Part shown: one piece after another, positions 17,673 to 28,793 of the stretch
Position numbering within the stretch: position 1 is the stretch's first letter
Layout: the number at the start of each line of letters is the position of its first letter
From: an uncultured Chryseobacterium sp.
GTDB taxonomy: Bacteria > Bacteroidota > Bacteroidia > Flavobacteriales > Weeksellaceae
Direction: 5' to 3'
Assembly: GCA_913778505.1 (NCBI GenBank)
Contig: CAJYWD010000003.1
Coordinates: forward strand, 86,318 to 150,317
Length of the DNA: 64,000 bases
Notes under the pieces: generated by a model
Told to the model about the DNA's origin: nothing
The model's database searches: none
Seen by the model: the letters and a program-made list of their open reading frames with translations, nothing else
Program-made: the position numbers and the translations under genes

Positions 17673-18280
17673 TGCACACCGGATCATCTATGACTACGAC
17701 TTCCCGCCACCGGCTGATCAAGCGTGTTGCAATCCTTCTGGGCATTGTTCTCATTGGGATTGGTGGCTTTGCATTCTACCAGAAAAAACTCCGGCACAAC
17801 CTGGTCACCATCTCGGAAGGCAAAGTTTATAACTCCGGCGTGGTGCCACCGGCCGAGCTGAAAGATTTACTGAAAGACCACGGCATCAAAAGCGTGATTG
17901 ACCTTCGGGACGGAGAGGAACAGACCGAACTGAACCCTGAAACCAGAAAACAAGTGGGCGCAGAGGAACTTGCCATGAACCGCATTCCGGGCGTCCGTTA
18001 TTTTAATTTGCCGACAGATCAGATCCCGCAGGACAGCACGGTTCAAAAATTCCTAAAGATTATGGATAATCCCAAGAATTATCCTGTGCTCATCCATTGC
18101 CATCACGGCGTGGGGCGTTCCAGATTATTCAGCTCCATCTACCGAATCGAGTATGAAAATTACAGCAATGAAGATGCAAGATCCCGGGCGCGCTATCTCT
18201 GGGAACTGAGCGGCAACTTCTCCAAAAACTCCGACAAAGGCCAATACCTCCTGAACTATCACAAAAGGCTGAGACCTTAA
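17672..18280 (+). CDS. Membrane-anchored dual-specificity/tyrosine phosphatase
   Basis: 202 residues from the ATG that overlaps the upstream stop. One membrane segment (residues 17-36, RVAILLGIVLIGIGGFAFYQ) is followed by an extracytoplasmic or cytoplasmic phosphatase domain. The signature CX5R loop is IHCHHGVGRSR with Cys143 and Arg149, preceded by LPTDQIP (a candidate general-acid Asp116). The fold is that of the small DSP/PTP family, with an early VIDLRDGEEQ motif. Substrate unknown; related proteins act on phosphotyrosine, inositol phosphates or lipid phosphates. The gene forms an operon with the small membrane protein upstream. Confidence 0.8.
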   Translation: MHTGSSMTTTSRHRLIKRVAILLGIVLIGIGGFAFYQKKLRHNLVTISEGKVYNSGVVPPAELKDLLKDHGIKSVIDLRDGEEQTELNPETRKQVGAEELAMNRIPGVRYFNLPTDQIPQDSTVQKFLKIMDNPKNYPVLIHCHHGVGRSRLFSSIYRIEYENYSNEDARSRARYLWELSGNFSKNSDKGQYLLNYHKRLRP

Positions 18281-18346
18281 GACGGCCACAAGGCATACCG
18301 CACAGTCGGGAAAAAGTCAGTATTTTAGCGGTCTCAAAAATCTAAA

Positions 18347-20470
18347 ATGACGGTCACTGCCTATATCCAGAACTATCTTAACCTGCCTGCTCCTTCCATC
18401 AACAGTACTTTGCAACTTCTTGGCGAAGACTGCACCATCCCCTTCATCGCCAGATACCGTAAAGACCGTACCGGCAATCTGGACGAGGTGGCCATCGAGC
18501 ATATCTCAAAACTTAATAAGCAATATGACGATCTCATCAAGCGAAAAGAAAGCATTCTGAAATCGGTGGAAGAACAGGGCGCACTGACGCCCGAACTGAA
18601 ACAGAAACTGGAACAGAGCTTTGACCTTCAGGAGCTGGAAGACCTCTACCTGCCTTACAAAAAACGTAAGAAGACCAAAGCCGATACCGCAAGGGAAAAA
18701 GGCCTGGAACCTCTGGCCAAAATCATGATGAGCCAGCGTGCTGATGACATCGATTTTATTGCCTCAAAATATATCAATCAAAATGTTGCCACGGAAGAAG
18801 AAGCTTTACAAGGTGCAAGAGATATTATTGCGGAATGGATCAATGAGAATCTGTATGTCCGTAAAAACCTGCGACGACTGTTCCAGCGGAAGGCAGTAAT
18901 CTCCTCCAAAGTGTTGAAAGCTAAAAAAGATGAGGAAGCAGCACAGAAATACAACCAGTACTTTGATTGGCAGGAAGCGCTGAACCGAATCCCGAGCCAC
19001 CGGTTACTTGCGATGCTGCGTGCGGAAAATGAAGGCTTTGTAAAAGTCTCCGTGGATGTGGACAAAGATGAAGCGCTGAAACTCATCGATAAAGCCATTA
19101 TCAAGAACAACAATCCATCTGCCCGGCAAATAGAATTAGCTATTACAGATTCTTACAAACGGCTACTTGAACCTGCCCTATCCAACGAAACGTTGCAGGA
19201 AGCCCGTGAAAAGGCAGACCAGAAAGCCATTGAGGTTTTCTCCGAGAATCTTCAGCAGTTGCTTCTGGCATCGCCTCTTGGAGAGAAAAGAATACTCGCC
19301 ATAGACCCTGGCTACAAAACAGGCTGTAAGGTGGTCTGCCTGGATGAGAAAGGTGACCTGCTGCATAATGAAACCATCTACCCTCACGCGCCGCAAAACG
19401 AAAGCGGAATGGCGATGAAGAAAATCCGTTCTATGGTAAATGCTTATCATATTGAAGCCATCTCCATCGGTAACGGAACAGCAAGCCGGGAAACGGAGTT
19501 CTTTATCAAGAAGATTGCCTTTGACAAACCGATTCAGGTTTTTGTGGTTTCAGAAGCGGGCGCATCCGTCTATTCGGCCAGTAAAATTGCGAGGGAAGAA
19601 TTTCCCAATTATGATGTGACGGTGCGTGGTGCTGTCTCCATTGGAAGGCGACTGGCAGACCCGCTGGCCGAACTTGTGAAGATAGACCCAAAGTCTATTG
19701 GCGTGGGACAATATCAGCACGATGTGGATCAGACCAAACTGAAGGAAGAGCTGGACAACACGGTGGTTCGCTCTGTGAATTCTGTTGGCATCAATCTTAA
19801 TACCGCCAGCAAATCGCTGCTCAGCTATGTGTCAGGTATTGGTGAAAAGATGGCTGAGAACATTGTAGCTTACCGTGCAGAAAACGGTGCTTTCACCGAA
19901 AGAAAAGAACTGAAAAAAGTACCGAGATTGGGAGAAAAAGCCTATCAGCAGGCAGCAGCTTTTGTCAGAATCAAAAATGCAAAAAATGCTTTGGACAACT
20001 CTGCGGTACATCCGGAAGCTTATAAGTTGGTTGAAAAAATGGCGAAGGATTTAGGATTAAAGACAGAAGAATTGATTTCGAATAAAGAAAAGATTGCGCT
20101 CATCAATCCGGAAAAATACGTCAGTAATGACATTGGAATTCTGGGAATCAAAGATATTTTGAAAGAGCTGGAAAAACCCGGATTAGACCCCAGAAAGGCC
20201 GCAAAGGTTTTTGAATTTGACCCCAATGTCAAATCCATTAAAGATGTAAGGCCGGGAATGATCCTGCCAGGCATTGTCAATAACATTACGGCTTTCGGAT
20301 GTTTCGTAGATCTCGGAATCAAGGAAAGCGGACTGGTGCATATCTCCCAACTGAAGGACGGTTTTGTCTCCGATGTGAATGAGGTGGTAAAACTGCATCA
20401 GCACGTCCAGGTGAAAGTGACGGAAGTGGATGAGGCGAGGAAACGGATACAGCTTACGATGATACTATAA
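18347..20470 (+). CDS. tex: Tex-family RNA-binding transcription accessory protein
   Basis: 707 residues, a usual Tex length. In order: the helical N-terminal Tex domain (1-200), a YqgF/RNase H-like domain (ILAIDPGYKTGCKVV, about 320-450), a helix-hairpin-helix pair (LLSYVSGIGEKMAENIVAYR, about 490-560) and a C-terminal S1 RNA-binding domain (GMILPGIVNNITAFGCFVDL, VHISQL, about 635-705). Tex is a cytoplasmic nucleic-acid-binding factor linked to transcription and ribosome-associated stress responses. It is transcribed alone and ends in a clear hairpin at 20474-20501. Confidence 0.95.
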   Translation: MTVTAYIQNYLNLPAPSINSTLQLLGEDCTIPFIARYRKDRTGNLDEVAIEHISKLNKQYDDLIKRKESILKSVEEQGALTPELKQKLEQSFDLQELEDLYLPYKKRKKTKADTAREKGLEPLAKIMMSQRADDIDFIASKYINQNVATEEEALQGARDIIAEWINENLYVRKNLRRLFQRKAVISSKVLKAKKDEEAAQKYNQYFDWQEALNRIPSHRLLAMLRAENEGFVKVSVDVDKDEALKLIDKAIIKNNNPSARQIELAITDSYKRLLEPALSNETLQEAREKADQKAIEVFSENLQQLLLASPLGEKRILAIDPGYKTGCKVVCLDEKGDLLHNETIYPHAPQNESGMAMKKIRSMVNAYHIEAISIGNGTASRETEFFIKKIAFDKPIQVFVVSEAGASVYSASKIAREEFPNYDVTVRGAVSIGRRLADPLAELVKIDPKSIGVGQYQHDVDQTKLKEELDNTVVRSVNSVGINLNTASKSLLSYVSGIGEKMAENIVAYRAENGAFTERKELKKVPRLGEKAYQQAAAFVRIKNAKNALDNSAVHPEAYKLVEKMAKDLGLKTEELISNKEKIALINPEKYVSNDIGILGIKDILKELEKPGLDPRKAAKVFEFDPNVKSIKDVRPGMILPGIVNNITAFGCFVDLGIKESGLVHISQLKDGFVSDVNEVVKLHQHVQVKVTEVDEARKRIQLTMIL

Positions 20471-20473
20471 AAC

Positions 20474-20501
20474 AAAAGCGACAGTAACTTGTCGCTTTTT
20501 T
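20474..20501. terminator. Terminator after tex
   Basis: AAAAGCGACA, loop GTAACT, TGTCGCTTTTTT: a 10-bp stem with a T run, 3 bp after the tex stop. Confidence 0.85.
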
Positions 20502-20567
20502 AACCACTAAAACCAAGAATCAGAAATCCTAACTTCTAACATTTTACTTTTTCGCATCTGACTTTTT

Positions 20568-22136
20568 TTAATAATCCTTACTACTTCTTTTCGGCTCTCT
20601 TACTTCCGGCCATTTTACAGCGTTGCCCTTATCATCATTCGGCATCATACGCTTTTCACGGCTGGTGAATTCCGGGTCTTCCGATGCCATATAAGCTAAA
20701 GTTGCGGTCAGAATCACATTATTTTTCAACTCATCAAAAACAATTTTGTCATAGGTATCTTTGGTCGTATGCCAGGTGTAACCGAAGTAACCCCAGTTCA
20801 GCGAACTCAGAGAAAATCCCGGAACGCCCGCCGCTACGAAAGAAGCGTGGTCTGAACCGCCACCGCCAGGCATTCCTGGGAAAGTAGATTTGATCTGGTC
20901 TTTCACTTTTTTAGGCGCAGCATCAAGCCATCTTCCGATGTAGGCATAAGAATCTTTGAAGCCCTGCCCGCTGATGTCCACCACTCTGCCGGTTCCATTA
21001 TCTTGGTTAAATACAGCCTGCACACCTTTGATGATTTCAGGATTGTCGGCAACAAAACCTCTGGAACCGTTCAGACCCTGTTCTTCACTTCCCCAAAGTC
21101 CGATGACAATGGTACGTTTTGGATTGGGATAATATTTTTTGAGGATTCTCATCGTTTCCAGCATCGTCAGAGTTCCTGTTCCGTTGTCCGTCGCACCTTG
21201 TGCGCCGTCCCAGGAATCGAGGTGAGCGGAAAGAATCACATATTCATTCGGTTTTTCTGAGCCTTTTATCATTCCGATGGTGTTGAAAGACTTAGCCTCT
21301 GGCAACACTTTGGATTGTGCATCCACTTTGATTCTCGGTTTGGCACCCTTTTCTGTCATTCTGTACAACATGCCGTAATCTTCTAAGTCGATATCGAACA
21401 TTGGAATGGATTTCGTTTTTGCTCCGAAAATACGATTGGTGCTGTGGATTCCCGTCCAATTGGAAATGGCAATTCCGGCAGCTCCGGCCTTTTCAAGAGC
21501 TTCCGGTAAAGTATTATTATCATAACCGATAGTCTTGATATAATCTGCGAAATCCTTCTTAGCCTGTTCTTTTTCCGCTTTCAGTTTTTCGTACAGTTCA
21601 GGTGTTGCAAATTCTTTGATCTGCTCATCAGAACGACCGATTTTCTGATACTGCGCCATTAAAACGATTTTACCTTTCACAGACGGCAGCCATTTATCAA
21701 ACTCGGTTTTGGAAGATACTTTTGGAAGAATCACGACTTCTGCATCTACGGCCTTTTTAGTTGCAGGACTCCAAGCCAATTGGGTTGCAGACAGGGTTTT
21801 GGTTCTTGGATAGACCATATCTACGTGCGTCGTTCCACGCTGCCAGCCTTTCCAGGTCCCGAATTGCTGAAGATTAGCTTCGATGCCCCAGGATTTCAGT
21901 TTATCGGCGGTGTAATTGTTGGCCGCCAGCATTTCGGGTGTTCCGACAAGACGAGGTCCGATGCCGTCCAGCAGTTCATAAGCCATATCTTCCAGCTGGG
22001 AATTATCATTGGTTTCGTTGACAAAACTCTGAACCATTGGATTCAGCTTTTCTTCGGATTTGGTTTGAGCGTTTACTAAGGTGATTTGTGCTGCAAAGAA
22101 AACAGCAGACATTGCTAAAAATGAGTTTCTCTTCAT
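20568..22136 (-). CDS. Secreted M28-family metallopeptidase
   Basis: 522 residues with a signal peptide (MKRNSFLAMSAVFFAAQITL, cleavage near VNAQ). A PA-domain insertion lies about residues 150-270. The zinc ligands of M28 are visible: His in LSAHLDSWD, Asp in GATDNGTGT, the Glu pair in WGSEEQGLNGS, Asp in FNQDNGTGR and His in GGGGSDHASF. The family includes aminopeptidases and carboxypeptidase Q-like enzymes, and the exact substrate cannot be told. It is exported to the periplasm or outside the cell. There is no T9SS C-terminal domain. It is a single gene with an intergenic repeat upstream. Confidence 0.92.
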   Translation of the reverse strand: MKRNSFLAMSAVFFAAQITLVNAQTKSEEKLNPMVQSFVNETNDNSQLEDMAYELLDGIGPRLVGTPEMLAANNYTADKLKSWGIEANLQQFGTWKGWQRGTTHVDMVYPRTKTLSATQLAWSPATKKAVDAEVVILPKVSSKTEFDKWLPSVKGKIVLMAQYQKIGRSDEQIKEFATPELYEKLKAEKEQAKKDFADYIKTIGYDNNTLPEALEKAGAAGIAISNWTGIHSTNRIFGAKTKSIPMFDIDLEDYGMLYRMTEKGAKPRIKVDAQSKVLPEAKSFNTIGMIKGSEKPNEYVILSAHLDSWDGAQGATDNGTGTLTMLETMRILKKYYPNPKRTIVIGLWGSEEQGLNGSRGFVADNPEIIKGVQAVFNQDNGTGRVVDISGQGFKDSYAYIGRWLDAAPKKVKDQIKSTFPGMPGGGGSDHASFVAAGVPGFSLSSLNWGYFGYTWHTTKDTYDKIVFDELKNNVILTATLAYMASEDPEFTSREKRMMPNDDKGNAVKWPEVREPKRSSKDY

Positions 22137-22223
22137 TATCTTTTATTTGATTCCGATAAAGGTAAGAATAAGTGATTCTAAACGCAAAGACTAAATAAAT
22201 AAACGATTCTTAATTTAGAAATC

Positions 22224-22292
22224 CTTCGACTCTGCTCAGGGTGACATCTCAAACATTTATTGTGAACGTTGTCAGGCTGAGCGGAGTCGAAG
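22224..22292. repeat. REP-like intergenic inverted repeat
   Basis: CTTCGACTCTGCTCAGG at 22224 pairs imperfectly with TGAGCGGAGTCGAAG ending at 22292, around a 23-bp AT-rich centre. The motif CTTCGAC..CTCAG is a widespread intergenic palindrome in Bacteroidota and other bacteria. A half-copy (CTTCGACAGGCTCAG) is at 24269-24283. Confidence 0.7.
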
Positions 22293-22379
22293 CCTAAGTT
22301 AAAGTGTACGTATTAGAAAAGCAAAACCCTTCCAAAGCTTGATACTAATGAAAGGGTTAAATATTGAGAATATTTTATT

Positions 22380-23093
22380 CTAAGGATTAGTCGAGAAAAT
22401 CGATGCGTTGGCAATCATTGCTCTTCGGTTCATTTTCAGGATATCTCTCACCCATTCTGCGAAGTCTTCCGGCTGAAGAACTTTGTCCGGATTACCGTCT
22501 GTGAGACCGCCATTGATGCTCATATCGGAAGCAATGGTGCTCGGCGTCAGCGTAATCACACGGATATTCTGCTTTCTCCACTCTGCCATCATCGATTGCG
22601 AAAGGGAAACGACCGCCGCCTTGGAAGCCGCATAGGCCGACATGTTCGGCCCGCCTTTCAATCCTGCCGTGGAAGCGACATTGATAACATCGCCCTGACC
22701 TTTTTCTTTCAGAAACGGATAGACCGCTTTGGCTGTGTAATAAACACCGAAAAGATTGGTTTTGATGACTTGTTCCCAAGTTTCGGAAGGCATTTCCTCG
22801 ATGCTTCCGAAGTCGCCAATTCCGGCATTATTCACCAGAATATCGATGCCGCCTAATTCATTGGCCAGAGATTCTATGCCAGCTTTGACTTCCAATTCAT
22901 TATCAACGCTGAAAACGGCGTAAGCGACTTTCACGCCCGATTGCCGTAGTTCGTTGGCTGCTATTTTCAGATAATTTTCATTTCTTCCCGTGATGCCGAC
23001 ATTCACACCTTCGCTGGCAAGGATATGGGCTACAGCTTTTCCAAGTCCTCTTCCACCGCCTGTGATAATGGCATTTTTACCTTTTAAATTCAT
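22380..23093 (-). CDS. 3-oxoacyl-ACP reductase-like short-chain dehydrogenase
   Basis: 237 residues from MNLKGKNAII; an upstream in-frame ATG at 23105 adds four residues. SDR motifs: TGGGRGLG (residues 11-18, NAD(P) binding), NNAG (about 86-89), catalytic Ser (VASTAG) and YAASK (Tyr and Lys). Arg20-region and ITGRNE suggest NADP preference. It resembles FabG but lacks a fatty-acid gene cluster around it, so the substrate is not known. Single gene, AT-rich flanks. Confidence 0.9.
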   Translation of the reverse strand: MNLKGKNAIITGGGRGLGKAVAHILASEGVNVGITGRNENYLKIAANELRQSGVKVAYAVFSVDNELEVKAGIESLANELGGIDILVNNAGIGDFGSIEEMPSETWEQVIKTNLFGVYYTAKAVYPFLKEKGQGDVINVASTAGLKGGPNMSAYAASKAAVVSLSQSMMAEWRKQNIRVITLTPSTIASDMSINGGLTDGNPDKVLQPEDFAEWVRDILKMNRRAMIANASIFSTNP

Positions 23094-23437
23094 AATCTGT
23101 CTCATTAAATTTCAAGCTGCAAATTTACCAAACAGACGTTTGAAAACACAATAAAGTCTTATGATTTAATACAAGTTTATCATTGAGGAATTCAATTATC
23201 TTTATAACATATTTCTTTTTTGAACACAAAGTTTTTTTATACAATGTTGTTTGTTAAGTTCACAAAGCCGTAAAACTTAAAAAAGAAAAGCAAGACTTAT
23301 ATAAGCGTAAGCGCCTTTGTGAAATAAAATATCCAAAATATTATATATTCTTCGTGAGCTTTGTGTTCAAAAATTCTCAGATAATAATTACATTAAATTA
23401 TATATTTAATAAAATTTAACCTGACTATGCGACAAAA
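23094..23437. repeat. Gene-free interval with a 15-bp inverted-repeat element
   Basis: TTTTTGAACACAAAG (23217-23231) and CTTTGTGTTCAAAAA (23359-23373) are perfect 15-bp inverted ends 127 bp apart. Inside, TTCACAAAG and CTTTGTGAA form a second, 9-bp inverted pair. Related single motifs (TTTGAACACAAAG, TTTCACAAAGG) lie at 24205-24267. It reads like a small MITE or REP-type intergenic element of 157 bp; no coding frame is supported. Confidence 0.55.
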
Positions 23438-24184
23438 CTATTTACCTTTCAATTGGTCAGGAATATTGGTTGTGATGAATTGGATACCTTGATTTTTGAG
23501 TTCTTCGTAAACTTTGAGGTCATTCACAGTCCAGGCATTGGTAATCAATCCCAGCGCATTGGCTTCCGAAATCCACGTCGGATTTTTCTCGAAAACGCTG
23601 TAATGGTAATCCAGTCCGTCCAAACCATCGGCTTTGATTTGCTGTGGCGACAGATTCCCTTCCAGATATTGGACTTTGGCAGACGGATTTTGTTTCTTGA
23701 TTTCTTTACAGATATTCAGGCTAAACGAGATGTAATTGCTCTGGCTATCGAGTCCGAGTTCTTTAACTATTTTCAGGACTTTGCCAGCGATTTCGTTTTC
23801 AAGTTCTTTGGATTTGGCTGGTTTGATTTCGATAATTAATTTGACGGAAGTATCTTTTTTACCTTGTTTCAAGTAATCTTTCAGGGTTGGGAGTTTTTCG
23901 CCATTGGATAATTTCAGTTTTCTCAAATCAGAAAAATTGGTTTCCGAGATTTCCATTTTTCCATGATGTTCATCGTGGTTGATGACCAGCTTTCCGTCTT
24001 TGGTCATGTGAATATCGAATTCGGAACCAAAGATCTTAAGTTTCTGAGCGTTCTCCAGAGATTTGATAGAATTTTCTGATGTTTTCGGACTGGTGTTCCA
24101 GAAACCCCGATGGGCGATAATCTGAGTTTGAGCATTGATAAACATAGTTGTGACAAGGGTTAAACTGCAAAGTACTTTCTTCAT
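23438..24184 (-). CDS. Secreted glycerophosphodiester phosphodiesterase
   Basis: 248 residues with a signal peptide (MKKVLCSLTLVTTMFINA, then QTQ). GDPD signatures: IIAHRGFW (residues 22-29), SEFDIHMTKDGKLVINHDEH (Glu, Asp and His of the metal site), IIEIKP (about 130) and the C-terminal WTVND (about 215). It hydrolyses glycerophosphodiesters to glycerol-3-phosphate and an alcohol, probably in the periplasm. A single gene, preceded by a partial copy of the intergenic repeat seen at 23217-23373. Confidence 0.92.
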   Translation of the reverse strand: MKKVLCSLTLVTTMFINAQTQIIAHRGFWNTSPKTSENSIKSLENAQKLKIFGSEFDIHMTKDGKLVINHDEHHGKMEISETNFSDLRKLKLSNGEKLPTLKDYLKQGKKDTSVKLIIEIKPAKSKELENEIAGKVLKIVKELGLDSQSNYISFSLNICKEIKKQNPSAKVQYLEGNLSPQQIKADGLDGLDYHYSVFEKNPTWISEANALGLITNAWTVNDLKVYEELKNQGIQFITTNIPDQLKGK

Positions 24185-24374
24185 TTTTTTTAATATTGAA
24201 TATATTTGAACACAAAGTCCGCAAAGATTTTTTTAGTTATTTAAACTCTTTTAAGTTTCACAAAGGTACTTCGACAGGCTCAGTATAAACTTCAAACGTA
24301 GCAAAGCTTGCGGAATTTCAAATCTCAGTGACTCTGTGGTCTTATTTTATGGAGAACCAAATTACTCATTTTAT

Positions 24375-26428
<2,054 letters not shown>

Positions 26429-26436
26429 TTTGAGTC

Positions 26437-26476
26437 GGAGGGTTGGAGGGTTGGAGGGTTGGAGGGTTGGAGGGTT
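26437..26476 (+). repeat. 8-bp tandem repeat (five GGAGGGTT units)
   Basis: Five exact copies of GGAGGGTT follow the ligA stop by 8 bp. The G-rich strand could form a quadruplex, and the copy number may vary by slippage. It lies just before the palindrome at 26481. Confidence 0.9.
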
Positions 26477-26480
26477 TAAT

Positions 26481-26519
26481 AACAAACCTCACAGGTTTTA
26501 AAAACCTGTGAGGTTTGTT
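26481..26519. terminator. Perfect palindrome, probable bidirectional terminator
   Basis: Two 19-bp arms (AACAAACCTCACAGGTTTT and its complement) around a single A. It lies between the convergent ends of ligA and the DUF1349 gene. Identical-looking palindromes are common between genes in Flavobacteria. Confidence 0.75.
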
Positions 26520-26553
26520 TGGATTTGGATTAGAGCTATAACATCTTAATCCA

Positions 26554-27204
26554 TTACTGATTCTTCTTCAGCCATTCCAATCTCCGTTGGTCTGGAAGAT
26601 GCTTGACCGAGAAGTTTTCAAACGTCGCTTTGAAACCATTGCCGTCCGGACTGGCTGCCATAAACCCGACCTGAACCGGGGTGTTGTCCTGCAGATAAGC
26701 GTTGCGCATCATCACATAGTCCTTGTCATCAAATGAATAAAAAATCTCAACGGCATCTAACCTTCTTACGGCTTTTATCCATACAAATGCCGGCGTTTTC
26801 TCCAGAACGATGACACTCCAGTCACTTGTTTTGTGCGTGACAACAGTGCTGAGATTAAACTTACCATCCACGAACTCAACACCGGCTTTGATGTAATTCT
26901 GTTCATCGATTCTCAGCATCAGTCCCATCTGGTCGAAGCGGGCTTTGTAATCGCCGGTGATTTTGACCTTGGTTTCGAATTCTCCGCCGTACGTGGAATA
27001 ATAAAAAGGCGCATCATCCACCGTGAAACCATAATGCGAGATGCGCCAGTAATCGCTCTGCGGCGTGACGGTCATCGTGAGTTGTTTGTCTTTGATTTCC
27101 CACTGAGAAGGCTCGTTGAACCATGTCATTTTTTCCAGAGATTGGGCGTGGACGGTTTGAAACAGCAATACCACCAGTATAGAGGCAGTTACCAGTTTTT
27201 TCAT
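26554..27204 (-). CDS. Secreted DUF1349 family protein
   Basis: 216 residues from MKKLVTASILVV; a longer frame from 27234 lacks a signal peptide and is less likely. Signal peptide to about residue 20 (ending VHAQ), then a concanavalin-like beta sandwich typical of DUF1349: DYWRISHYGF, FETKVKITGDY, DQMGLMLRIDEQNYIKAGVE, VGFMAASPDGNGF. The fold resembles carbohydrate-binding lectin domains; ligand unknown. Single gene. Confidence 0.85.
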   Translation of the reverse strand: MKKLVTASILVVLLFQTVHAQSLEKMTWFNEPSQWEIKDKQLTMTVTPQSDYWRISHYGFTVDDAPFYYSTYGGEFETKVKITGDYKARFDQMGLMLRIDEQNYIKAGVEFVDGKFNLSTVVTHKTSDWSVIVLEKTPAFVWIKAVRRLDAVEIFYSFDDKDYVMMRNAYLQDNTPVQVGFMAASPDGNGFKATFENFSVKHLPDQRRLEWLKKNQ

Positions 27205-27333
27205 AGTATAGCATTTAAACCACAAGAGACACAAAAGAACATTCAGATGGTTATTAGTAAGGATTATATGAAAATAACATCTACTTGAGTATTCCTGAAT
27301 GCCTGACTTTTATGCCGCCTGTGGTTATTATTT

Positions 27334-27894
27334 TTAAATTTTACGGATAGCTTTACAGGGATTTCCCACAGCCAGCACGTTAGGCGGAATATCTTTTACA
27401 ACCACGCTCCCAGCGCCGATCACAGCATTATCCCCAATGGTAACACCCGGAAGAATGATGCAGCCTGCGCCGATCCATACGTTATGTCCCACGGTAATCG
27501 GCAGCGCATACTCCAGACCTTTGTTCCGGTTTTCTGTGTCCAGCGGATGATTCACGGTGTAGAAACCACAGTTGGGCGCAATGAATACATTGTCTCCGAA
27601 AGTCACTTTGGCGCAATCAAGAATCACGACATTCACATTGGTGTAGAAGTTCTCGCCGATTTCTATGTTGTAACCATAATCGCAGTAGAAAGGCTGCTCT
27701 ATGAGAAACATCTTGCCGGTTTTGCCGAATAGGGTTTTGATGATGCCTTTACGCTCCTTCATTTTGGAAGGCTGGATCTGATTGTAACGGAAACACATAT
27801 CCTTGCTTCTTTGTCGCTCCTCTACCAGCGCTGCATCATTGGCATCATATAATTCGCCGGCAAGCATCTTCTCTTTTTCGTTCAGATTATTCAT
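27334..27894 (-). CDS. Sugar O-acetyltransferase (maltose/galactoside type)
   Basis: 186 residues with a left-handed beta-helix of hexapeptide repeats (IGENFYTNVNVVILDCAKVT, then IAPNCGFYTVNHP, then VWIGAGCIILPGVTIGDNAV). The N-terminal helix (EKMLAGELYDANDAALVEER) is typical of Maa/LacA. The His in YTVNHP is the catalytic base of the family. It moves acetyl from acetyl-CoA to a sugar hydroxyl. It is divergent from the LuxR-type gene at 28005. Confidence 0.92.
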   Translation of the reverse strand: MNNLNEKEKMLAGELYDANDAALVEERQRSKDMCFRYNQIQPSKMKERKGIIKTLFGKTGKMFLIEQPFYCDYGYNIEIGENFYTNVNVVILDCAKVTFGDNVFIAPNCGFYTVNHPLDTENRNKGLEYALPITVGHNVWIGAGCIILPGVTIGDNAVIGAGSVVVKDIPPNVLAVGNPCKAIRKI

Positions 27895-28004
27895 TGTATT
27901 TTTACTTCCTTATTGTTGTCTTCCGCTCTGCTCATCTGCTGTTAACAGTGACAAATGTAGTGGCAATGCTCAACATGACCAATACTGATAAATAACCATT
28001 TTTG

Positions 28005-28757
28005 ATGCAACCCATCCAATCCGACCTTCACAACCAACTTCTACGGCAAGATTTTGCCTCCTCCAGAGAAACACAGCAGCAGCTGGAACACTGCCGGATG
28101 CTGGCACAGAACTTTGTGGAGTTGGAAAACGGCATCGCCATCCTCAGCGACCTGCAGAATAATAAAAGCTACGTGTACGCAGGCAAACTGGCAAAAGAAC
28201 TGAATATCTTCCAAAACCAGAGCGCCCTGGAAATAGAAAGCATCTGGGAAGATGAATTATTCAATGTACTGAATGCCGACGACGTTTTGCAGAAGCATAT
28301 CCTGGAACTACAGTTCTTCCAGTTGATTAAGACCATCCCATTTGATAATCGAAAGGATTTTTGTGTGATCAGCAAACTGAGACTATCGGGAAGCACAAAA
28401 TCTCTCATTCATAAAATGTTCTATTTTTCTGATGCCGATCATAAAAATGTAGAGCTGGCGCTTTGCCTTTATCATTTTGATTTTTTGCCGTCATCGGATT
28501 ATACAGGAATGATTATCAACACAGCCAGCGGAACCGTCATCCAACAGACAGAGGTTGAAAACTTCAATTTTCTCTCTTCCCGCGAGAAAGAGATTCTACA
28601 GATGATCCAGCTGGGAAAACGAAGCAAGGAGATTGCCGGGCTGCTGTTCATCAGTATCAATACCGTACACCGTCACCGTCAGAATATCCTGGAAAAGATG
28701 CGTGTTTCCAACGCTACGGAAGCCTGTACGCTGGCTTCGAAACTTAATTGGATTTGA
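28005..28757 (+). CDS. LuxR-type transcriptional regulator
   Basis: 250 residues from ATG at 28005 (a TTG three bases upstream is not needed). The C-terminal HTH is clear: LSSREKEILQMIQLGKRSKE (about 186-205) and ISINTVHRHRQNILEKM (about 214-230). The first 170 residues are a sensor-like region with no motif I recognise; PAS-like folds occupy this place in many Flavobacterial relatives, without a receiver Asp. It is divergent from the sugar acetyltransferase, which it may control. A 22-bp tandem repeat lies 37 bp downstream. Confidence 0.85.
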   Translation: MQPIQSDLHNQLLRQDFASSRETQQQLEHCRMLAQNFVELENGIAILSDLQNNKSYVYAGKLAKELNIFQNQSALEIESIWEDELFNVLNADDVLQKHILELQFFQLIKTIPFDNRKDFCVISKLRLSGSTKSLIHKMFYFSDADHKNVELALCLYHFDFLPSSDYTGMIINTASGTVIQQTEVENFNFLSSREKEILQMIQLGKRSKEIAGLLFISINTVHRHRQNILEKMRVSNATEACTLASKLNWI

Positions 28758-28793
28758 TACTTACCTGCATTTACTTTCTCAGGTATTGACCTG

